Assembly (NCBI GenBank): GCA_030590585.1
Contig: JAUUYD010000203.1
Span: forward strand, 1 to 5,346
From: Spirochaeta sp.
GTDB lineage: Bacteria; Spirochaetota; Spirochaetia; Spirochaetales_E; Spirochaetaceae_B
DNA: 5,346 bases
Direction of reading: 5' to 3'
How positions within the stretch are numbered: position 1 is the first letter of the stretch; the number at the start of each line of letters is the position of its first letter. The notes under the pieces are model-generated. The model saw only the letters and a list, made by a program, of their open reading frames with translations. It was not told the DNA's origin and made no database searches. Below, in pieces: positions 1-5,098 of this stretch. Both the position numbers and the translations under genes were made by a program.

Positions 1-299
1 GTTTGTTGGAACATCTGGAACCGTATGGAGAGGGCTTCCGCCCCCTGACCTTCCTTACCCGGTCGGTGAAAATCCACCAGGTTGATCTGGTGGGGAAACC
101 TAAAAATAATCATCTTAAACTCCTGGTCTCCCTGGGTTCAAACCGCTGGCCCGCCCTCTGGTGGGACGGTGCCGGGATGTACGGAACCATCATTAAAAAA
201 AATGCCGAAGTAGATCTGGTTTATCGAGTTGATCGTGACCCCTGGCGCGGTGCCGATGCACGCCGTTTGACTGTTCTGGAGGCTACACCTTGCAGCTGA
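1..299 (+). CDS. recJ: Single-stranded-DNA-specific exonuclease RecJ, C-terminal end (partial, 5' end outside window)
   Basis: RecJ is a cytoplasmic 5'-3' exonuclease on single-stranded DNA used in recombinational and mismatch repair. Only the last 98 or so codons are here; the frame is open to the left edge, so the TTG at position 3 is an internal leucine codon rather than a start. The visible part matches the C-terminal OB-fold region of the family: a LEPYGEGFRPLTFL segment (family form is 'L.PFG.GN..P.F') followed by a hydrophobic strand and the HLKLLV stretch typical of RecJ ('HLKL'), then a WWDGAG segment. The catalytic DHH and DHHA1 domains lie upstream and cannot be assessed. The stop (TGA at 297-299) lies beyond the start of the next gene, with a 10-bp overlap, so the two are probably cotranscribed. 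The assignment rests on remembered family motifs and is fairly secure. Confidence 0.8.
   Translation, partial: LLEHLEPYGEGFRPLTFLTRSVKIHQVDLVGKPKNNHLKLLVSLGSNRWPALWWDGAGMYGTIIKKNAEVDLVYRVDRDPWRGADARRLTVLEATPCS
278..282 (+). promoter_or_regulatory. Ribosome binding site GGAGG deciding the TTG start of the M23 peptidase gene
   Basis: GGAGG lies within the recJ coding end, seven bases before the TTG at 290. It is the best Shine-Dalgarno match near the gene's 5' end. It supports TTG as the true start, and it shows that this organism uses canonical Shine-Dalgarno initiation. Confidence 0.7.
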
Positions 300-1282
300 T
301 ATCTTTATTTAAACATCGTAGTTATTCGAATAGATTTTGCCGGTTTCACAGATTCCGGGTCCCTCTCATCATCGGTATTCTATTATTAATCACAGGTGGA
401 TTGCTCTCAGCGGCCGATCCCGTTCTATACGCCGATGATTATGTGAAACCCGGAGCTGTTCTTCAGGTAATCATCACCGGTAATTCTGTGGATAATATTT
501 CAGTTTCCATTGAGAATTCACGGGGTGAAACACTGAGCCGCAGCGAAGGGTTCATATGGAGGGATTCCTCAGGCAGATCGATATCGACAGCTTTGCTGGG
601 AATCCCGTCAACCCTGACTCCCGGGGGGTATAAACTTGTAATGAATGCCGACCAGGGACGGGCTGATTGGCATCTTGAAAAACCCCTTACTGTAACCGAG
701 GCTATTTTCCCCGATCAGATTATTACCTTAAACGACAAGATGAATAATCTGTACTCGGATAATTCTGAGAGGAAAAAACTTGAGTCCAGGAAACTCTGGG
801 CTGTGCTGACGGCTTTTGATGAAACTACGATATTTCATACCGGTCCCTTTATTGTACCTCTGGATGAAGGCGTAGCTACTGCCGGCTATGGTGACCGGCG
901 GAGATACCATATGCCCGACGGATCTGAATCCTTTTCAGTCCATTTCGGACTGGATCTCTGGGCGGAACTCGGCACTCCGGTGAAGGCTTCAGGGCGGGGG
1001 CGTATCGCCCTTGCTGCAGAACGGTACCTGACAGGAAACACCGTGATTATTGAACACCTTCCCGGAGTTTATAGTCTGTACTACCACATGGATTCTCTTG
1101 GAGTGGGTGAGGGTGAAATAGTGAATCAGGGGGATATAATCGGAACTGTCGGAGAAACGGGTTTTGCAACCGGGGAGCATCTGCATTGGGAGCTGCGGGT
1201 TGGGGCTACGCCTGTTAATCCTGAACAATTCCTTGAGGCACCACTCCTTGACACAATCAGGTTAATAAGTAAGATGGAGTAG
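290..1282 (+). CDS. Membrane-attached or exported M23 family zinc metallopeptidase (LytM/peptidoglycan endopeptidase-like)
   Basis: This 330-residue protein starts at TTG 290 behind GGAGG. A basic N-terminus (about residues 8-23) precedes a hydrophobic segment at about 25-41, ending LLSAAD. That is either a signal anchor or a signal peptide with a possible signal peptidase I site after the SAA. Residues of about 45-135 form a beta-rich region, perhaps Ig-like, followed by a probably helical linker (about 140-175). The M23 domain covers about 190-315. It carries a complete site: H218 and D222 (HFGLD) plus H299 as zinc ligands, and H266 (YYHM) and H297 (first H of HLHW) as the catalytic histidines, by analogy with LytM. 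An intact site suggests an active peptidoglycan cross-link hydrolase in the periplasm rather than an EnvC/NlpD-type activator, which usually lacks these residues. That functional reading is inference. The gene overlaps the recJ end, so it is probably read from the same transcript. The natural substrate cannot be told from sequence. Confidence 0.88.
   Translation: MQLISLFKHRSYSNRFCRFHRFRVPLIIGILLLITGGLLSAADPVLYADDYVKPGAVLQVIITGNSVDNISVSIENSRGETLSRSEGFIWRDSSGRSISTALLGIPSTLTPGGYKLVMNADQGRADWHLEKPLTVTEAIFPDQIITLNDKMNNLYSDNSERKKLESRKLWAVLTAFDETTIFHTGPFIVPLDEGVATAGYGDRRRYHMPDGSESFSVHFGLDLWAELGTPVKASGRGRIALAAERYLTGNTVIIEHLPGVYSLYYHMDSLGVGEGEIVNQGDIIGTVGETGFATGEHLHWELRVGATPVNPEQFLEAPLLDTIRLISKME
1248..1275 (+). 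promoter_or_regulatory. Candidate sigma-70-type promoter for rpsU, inside the 3' end of the M23 gene
   Basis: A perfect -35 box TTGACA (1248-1253) is followed after 16 bases by TAAGAT (1270-1275), which matches four of six bases of TATAAT. Transcription would start near 1282, at the stop codon of the M23 gene, giving rpsU a leader of about 175 nt that contains the whole palindrome. There is no obvious terminator between the M23 gene and rpsU, so readthrough from upstream is also possible. The call is based on box match and spacing only. Confidence 0.45.
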
Positions 1283-1297
1283 CATTTTTCAGTACGG

Positions 1298-1416
1298 GAA
1301 ACGCGCCTTCGGTCCGTATACTGCGTCGGGAAATTGCTCGGAATGCTCGTGTACTGCTTGTACACTGCGCTTCCTGTGCATTACCCTTCTTGTCTACGAA
1401 CCGAATTCGCTGTTTC
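1298..1416. repeat. 119-bp imperfect palindrome between the M23 gene and rpsU
   Basis: Two 57-base arms (1298-1354 and 1360-1416) are inverted copies of each other around the 5-base centre TGCTT (1355-1359). Paired blocks from outside in are: GAAAC 1298-1302 with 1412-1416; GCG 1303-1305 with 1408-1410; TTCGGT 1308-1313 with 1400-1405; CGTA 1315-1318 with 1395-1398; AC 1320-1321 with 1392-1393; GGG 1328-1330 with 1384-1386; AAT 1332-1334 with 1380-1382; GGAA 1340-1343 with 1371-1374; GTGTAC 1349-1354 with 1360-1365. That is 36 pairs, about 40 if GC pairs inside the two inner loops are counted. No U-tract follows, so it is not an intrinsic terminator. It is either a structured rpsU leader or a dispersed palindromic intergenic element (REP/BIME- or MITE-like). 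Nothing in it looks coding. Confidence 0.85.
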
Positions 1417-1443
1417 AGGCTTAAATGAAATCAATATGCAGAG

Positions 1444-1452
1444 GGAGGTGAT
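1444..1452 (+). promoter_or_regulatory. Very strong Shine-Dalgarno of rpsU
   Basis: GGAGGTGAT is a nine-base perfect complement to the usual 16S rRNA 3' end. GGAGG ends nine bases before ATC 1458, which is normal spacing. It fixes initiation at this point although no standard start codon is present. The TGA at 1449-1451, in the rpsU frame, is part of this motif and blocks any start further upstream. Confidence 0.85.
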
Positions 1453-1457
1453 TCTAC

Positions 1458-1667
1458 ATCGCCTACATTCGTATCAGTGAAGATGAGCCTCTTGAAAAGG
1501 CTATCAAGCGTTTTAAACGCATGGTAGAGAAAGAGGGTATTATCCGGGAATATAAGCGGCGGGAGTACTTTGAGAAGCCTTCCACCATTAAGAACCGGAA
1601 GAAGAAAGCTCTTGTGCGTAAACAGATGAAGAAAGTTCGCAAAGCTCAGAGTCAGAACCGTTACTAA
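1458..1667 (+). CDS. rpsU: 30S ribosomal protein bS21 with apparent ATC start codon
   Basis: bS21 binds the 30S platform near the 16S rRNA 3' end and contributes to translation initiation. The 69-residue product, taking ATC as initiator Met, begins [16 protein letters not shown] and continues with [10 protein letters not shown] (19-28), [13 protein letters not shown] (30-42) and a Lys/Arg-rich tail. This is the full family pattern (family consensus 'EPLEKALRRFKR', then 'R.REYYEKPS') and a normal length. The frame is closed upstream by TGA 1449-1451, leaving only TTC, TAC and ATC before the conserved AYIRI; there is no ATG, GTG or TTG until Met22 (1521), which would remove the conserved N-terminus. 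The 9-base Shine-Dalgarno is correctly spaced for ATC. The gene sits between a candidate promoter plus palindromic leader and a strong terminator, so it looks like its own transcription unit. Identity as bS21 is near certain. The ATC start is real unless 1460 is a base error for G. Confidence 0.95.
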   Translation: MAYIRISEDEPLEKAIKRFKRMVEKEGIIREYKRREYFEKPSTIKNRKKKALVRKQMKKVRKAQSQNRY

Positions 1668-1703
1668 GGTTCATATCTTTTCATTGCCGCATCCCGGCCA
1701 GGC

Positions 1704-1732
1704 AAACCCGATCATCAGGTCGGGTTTTCTTA
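1704..1732 (+). terminator. Intrinsic (Rho-independent) terminator after rpsU
   Basis: AAACCCGA (1704-1711) pairs perfectly with TCGGGTTT (1720-1727). One T-G wobble and one C-G pair can extend the stem to leave a four-base ATCA loop. The sequence runs on into TTTTCTT (1725-1731). The stem begins 36 bases past the rpsU stop, so it should end the rpsU transcript and separate it from the rhodanese/peptidase pair. Confidence 0.9.
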
Positions 1733-1763
1733 TGCCCTGAGAATCGTTACTATTTGGTGCAAT

Positions 1764-2174
1764 ATGCTTTTTGACCCAATTTATGCCGCTTTAACAATTT
1801 TTCTTTTCCTGCTGATACTCCTTTTGATGACAATCCGAGTCAGACATCTGGTTAAGACAGGACGGGAACTGATGTATCTGACCGGCCAGGATCAATTTGA
1901 GTACATACTGATTGATATTCGGGAAAGCTGTGATTACGAGAAGGGGCATATTCCAACAGCAATGAATGTGCCCTATCCGGGGTGCCTTGAGTATTTACCG
2001 ACGGAAAATATGTTTGAGAAAATCTATATCTATGGAATAAGCAGGCGCCGATCGCGGATTGTCGCGAACAGATTGGATACTACCGGATATTTCAATGTAT
2101 CATATTTCGGTGCTTTTCGAAGCTGGAGAGGTTCTGTTGAGAAGACAGAACCTGAGAACAAGGATGTGTTATGA
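1764..2174 (+). CDS. Membrane-anchored rhodanese-like domain protein lacking the catalytic cysteine
   Basis: This 136-residue protein has one N-terminal membrane segment (about residues 5-24) followed by RVRHLVKTGR. Its positive charge predicts a cytoplasmic location for the rest. Residues 46-123 follow the rhodanese fold: ILIDIRESCDYEKGHIPTA (48-66; family 'lIDvR...ey..GHIpgA'), NVPY (68-71), the strand IYIYG and loop SRRRS (87-97), then GYFNVSYFGAF and SWRG (108-123; family 'GF.nV..l.GG...W'). In active sulfurtransferases the residue after the strand is Cys (family 'YCxxGxRS'); here it is Gly91, so ordinary sulfur transfer is unlikely and a binding or regulatory role is inferred. C56 and C74 are not at the catalytic position. 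ATG 1764 has only a weak GGTG four bases ahead. A poor TACTAT -10-like box at 1748-1753 has no convincing -35. The stop overlaps the next gene's start (ATGA), so the two are cotranscribed. Confidence 0.72.
   Translation: MLFDPIYAALTIFLFLLILLLMTIRVRHLVKTGRELMYLTGQDQFEYILIDIRESCDYEKGHIPTAMNVPYPGCLEYLPTENMFEKIYIYGISRRRSRIVANRLDTTGYFNVSYFGAFRSWRGSVEKTEPENKDVL
2160..2174 (+). promoter_or_regulatory. Ribosome binding site and ATGA stop/start overlap coupling the rhodanese-like gene to the M16C peptidase gene
   Basis: AAGGA (2160-2164) lies six bases before ATG 2171. That ATG shares four bases with the TGA stop of the preceding gene (2172-2174). This arrangement usually means one transcript and translational coupling, with both proteins made together. 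Confidence 0.75.
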
Positions 2175-5098
2175 AAGAAAATTATACAAATCGGGGATTC
2201 GAAACCATATCGGTTGATTCCCTTGATGAATACCGTTCCAGGGGAATCCATCTCCGTCATCAGTCCACCGGAGCGGAAATTTACAAAGTGGATGCCGATG
2301 ATACGGAGAATTTATTTTCTTTCACCTTCCGTACTCCACCTTCAGATCATACAGGCGTACCACACATACTTGAGCATGCCGTTCTCTGCGGTTCTGAGCA
2401 TTATCCTCTGAAGGATCCATTCCTGGTTCTTCTTAAAGGGAGCGCCCATACTTTTCTGAATGCCATGACTTATCCGGATAAGACTGTCTATCCTGCGGCC
2501 AGTACTGTGAAGGCGGATTTTCTGAATCTGCTGAGAGTTTATGGTGACGCGGTGTTCTTCCCCCAGCTGAAAAGAGAAGCCTTTGAACAGGAAGGGCACA
2601 GACTTGAGCTGGACAATGAGGGAAAACTGGTGCGGGCCGGCATTGTACTCAACGAGATGAAGGGCAATTACTCTTCGGCTGAGTCGGTGGCCGGTGATTG
2701 GACACTTCGTTCCCTGTTTCCCGATTCTCCCTACAGTTGGGATTCAGGTGGTGATCCCGAATACATTCCCTCACTCAGTTATGAAGCGTTCAAGGCTTTT
2801 CATCAAACCTGGTACCATCCATCGAATGCCAGAATATTTCTCTATGGCAACCACGATCTGGATGAGGTACTCAGCATACTGGAAGGTGAGTTCCTGTCCC
2901 GTTTTACACGACGGGATATTCCTTCGGCCATCCCGCTGCAGCCTCATTGGAGCAAACCCCGGAGGATGAACGCCGGCTGGCCGTCAGTTCCCGGTGAGCC
3001 GGTAAAAAAGAAATCAACCATCAGCATCAATTGGCTTCTGGGTGAATCGACTAATCCTGATGCCGCGCTGTCGGCCCAGATTCTTTCCTTTATCTTGCTG
3101 GGTCATAGCGGCGCGCCTCTGCAGAAAGCCATTATCGACAGCGGCCTGGGGGAAGACCTCTCGCCGGTAAGTGGATTGGAAACAGATTTGAAGCAAATGG
3201 TATTTTCCGCTGCTGTCAGAGGAACCGATCCTGAGCTTCGTGATGATTTTGAGAGTCTGGTAATCGAATCCTTGAGAAATCTGGTAGATACAGGTTTGAA
3301 TACAAACCTTGTGGAAGGAGCTTTACGTTCAGTCGAATTCCGCGCCAGAGAAATTCGGGGCGGTTCGCCTTTCGGTATGCGTTTGATGGGTAGGGCTCTG
3401 CGGGGCTGGCTTCACGATCGGCCTCCACTGGAGAGCCTGGCGTTTGAATCCCCGATGGAGAACCTTCGCCGTCAGGTTAAACCGGGATTCTTTGAAAGAA
3501 TAATACGCAGTGAACTTCTGGATAATAATCATCGCTCAACGGTTATTGTTTCACCGGATCCGGAACTCCAGAAGCAAAGGGATGCCGATGAGCGTCAACA
3601 TCTGGATGAATTACAGAAAACCATGGGGAGCATGGATTCCCTTAATGCTTCATTGAAGAAACTTGAGACTTTTCAGGAAACTCCGGACAGCCCTGAAGAT
3701 CTGGCACGTATTCCTTTTCTTTCCAGAGATGATCTACCTCAGGATGTGCGTAAACTTTCTCTGGATGAAGGCAGGTACGGTGAGGTTTCATGGTTTACTC
3801 ATGAAACTTTTTCCAATGGTGTCGCCTATCTTGAGATGGCCTTTGATATGGAAGGTATCGATCCGGAGCTGCAGCCATGGATGCCTCTTTTTGGAAGGGC
3901 CCTGACAGATGTGGGTCTGCCTGGAATGGCCCATGATGAAGTAGCCCGGGAACTGGCTATGAAAACAGGCAGCCTCGGCTGTTCTCTGGAGGCGGCTCCT
4001 GTTCATCCCGATGCCGGCGGCGGTTTAAGCCGTCGCTTATTTGTACATCTTAAAGCCTTGAATCACCAGTGGGATGAGGCTCTTGATGTCACTCTCCGCT
4101 TGTTTCGCTCGGCGGATTTTTCCGATCTGGACCGAATAGGTGATTTACTCCTGGAACTTCGAAATGATTACCGCTCAGCTATTGTTCCCTCGGGGCATGT
4201 CTTTGCGGCTTTGAGGGCTTCTTCAAAGCATTCATTGGCGGCTTCCTGGGAAGATTTATGGTACGGTGTCAGTCAGCTTAGTTTTCTCCAGAATCTCTCG
4301 GATAAAGAAGACAGCAGAGAGAAGGCTTCCAGGGCGCTGGTTGCTATCCGTGACAGCCTTTTACGAAGAGCTAATCTTTCTCTGGTTGTTACGACAGATC
4401 CTGATGCTGTTGAGAATGCTCTGAAGAAGGTGCTTGAAATGACCGATTCTCTGGGGAGTGGTAAGCCTTCGGGAAGTGGGGAACCGGCTTTGTTCCGGCA
4501 TGAAACTGTGGGAGAAACCCTCTCCACGGCCTCGGCCGTTTCCTTCTCGGCCTTGAGCCTTCCCGCAGCGATTCTGGGAACCCGGGAGCATGCCTATAAA
4601 GGATTATTGGCACACATCTTAAGAACCGGTTATCTCTGGGAGAATATCCGGATGAAAGGCGGCGCGTATGGAGCTTTTGCATCCCTCTCGGGTCTTGAGG
4701 GTACCTTTACCTTCAGCACATACAGAGACCCGATGATAGTTTCTTCCCTGTCATCATTCCGGAGTTCTCTGGAATGGTCAGCTGAGGATCTGGATGATGA
4801 GACAGTAAATATGTCGGTTATCGGGTCGATAGGGAAAGAACTGCGTCCTTTGTCTCCAGGTGAGCGTGGATTTATAGCCTTTAAACGTAAACTCTACGGC
4901 ATCAGTGATGAGATTCGCCAGAAACGGAGAAGCTTTCAGTTGAAAGCCTCAGCAGAAGATTTACGTCTTGCAGCTTCTACGCTTCTTGGTAAATGGGAGC
5001 AAAGGTCAATTTCTGTAATCGCCGGTGCAGAGGCCCTGGATAATGCAGTTAAAGAATCTCCGGAGCTCTCGGAATCACGTATTATCCTGCCGTCTTGA
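2171..5098 (+). CDS. M16C family zinc metallopeptidase, presequence protease (PreP/Cym1)-like
   Basis: The 975-residue length is typical of subfamily M16C, large clam-shell oligopeptidases. In organelles these (PreP, Cym1) degrade cleaved targeting peptides. The inverted zinc motif is H65-I-L-E68-H69, in a block reading HILEHAVLCGSEHYPLKDPF. The third ligand is E162 in IVLNEMKG, with E68 the catalytic base. Further PreP-like blocks are HTFLNAMTYPDKTVYP (93-108), EQEGHRLEL (139-147), SGGDPEYIPSLSYEAF (about 192-207) and YHPSNARIFLYGNHD. A charged hinge joining the two halves spans about 463-522, with QETPDSPEDL near its end. The second half keeps R827 and Y833 (IRMKGGAYG), spaced like the substrate-binding Arg/Tyr pair of plant PreP. 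All key residues are present, so it should be active. There is no signal peptide or membrane segment, so it is probably cytoplasmic and degrades peptides of a few dozen residues; the bacterial substrate is inferred, not known. It is coupled to the rhodanese-like gene upstream. Confidence 0.93.
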   Translation: MKENYTNRGFETISVDSLDEYRSRGIHLRHQSTGAEIYKVDADDTENLFSFTFRTPPSDHTGVPHILEHAVLCGSEHYPLKDPFLVLLKGSAHTFLNAMTYPDKTVYPAASTVKADFLNLLRVYGDAVFFPQLKREAFEQEGHRLELDNEGKLVRAGIVLNEMKGNYSSAESVAGDWTLRSLFPDSPYSWDSGGDPEYIPSLSYEAFKAFHQTWYHPSNARIFLYGNHDLDEVLSILEGEFLSRFTRRDIPSAIPLQPHWSKPRRMNAGWPSVPGEPVKKKSTISINWLLGESTNPDAALSAQILSFILLGHSGAPLQKAIIDSGLGEDLSPVSGLETDLKQMVFSAAVRGTDPELRDDFESLVIESLRNLVDTGLNTNLVEGALRSVEFRAREIRGGSPFGMRLMGRALRGWLHDRPPLESLAFESPMENLRRQVKPGFFERIIRSELLDNNHRSTVIVSPDPELQKQRDADERQHLDELQKTMGSMDSLNASLKKLETFQETPDSPEDLARIPFLSRDDLPQDVRKLSLDEGRYGEVSWFTHETFSNGVAYLEMAFDMEGIDPELQPWMPLFGRALTDVGLPGMAHDEVARELAMKTGSLGCSLEAAPVHPDAGGGLSRRLFVHLKALNHQWDEALDVTLRLFRSADFSDLDRIGDLLLELRNDYRSAIVPSGHVFAALRASSKHSLAASWEDLWYGVSQLSFLQNLSDKEDSREKASRALVAIRDSLLRRANLSLVVTTDPDAVENALKKVLEMTDSLGSGKPSGSGEPALFRHETVGETLSTASAVSFSALSLPAAILGTREHAYKGLLAHILRTGYLWENIRMKGGAYGAFASLSGLEGTFTFSTYRDPMIVSSLSSFRSSLEWSAEDLDDETVNMSVIGSIGKELRPLSPGERGFIAFKRKLYGISDEIRQKRRSFQLKASAEDLRLAASTLLGKWEQRSISVIAGAEALDNAVKESPELSESRIILPS

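Noticed and set aside
989..1228. Minus-strand open frame inside the M23 gene
   Set aside because: It lies wholly within the conserved M23 domain coding sequence and its protein resembles no family I know.
1126..1365. Minus-strand 79-codon open frame across the M23 end and palindrome
   Set aside because: It is antisense to a well-supported gene, runs into the palindrome, shows no recognisable domain, and its composition looks like a shadow frame.
1298..1416. Palindrome as an intrinsic terminator of the M23 transcript
   Set aside because: The stem is long and interrupted by many loops, and no T-run follows it on either strand; the T-run at 1284-1288 lies to the left, before the outer arm.
1298..1416. 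CRISPR or direct tandem repeat array
   Set aside because: The arms are inverted and diverged, with a 5-base centre. The recurring TGC-starting units inside are too irregular and short for an array.
1521..1667. rpsU starting at the first ATG (codon 22)
   Set aside because: This would delete the conserved bS21 N-terminus, and there is no Shine-Dalgarno before 1521, whereas a perfect one precedes ATC 1458.
1725..1753. Promoter for the rhodanese-like gene (TTTTCT then TACTAT)
   Set aside because: The -35 box matches only three of six bases and lies in the terminator T-tract; the evidence is too weak to list as a feature.
4273..4682. Several overlapping minus-strand frames inside the peptidase gene
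   Set aside because: They are Arg/Ser/Pro-rich shadow translations of a coding region with clear plus-strand homology.
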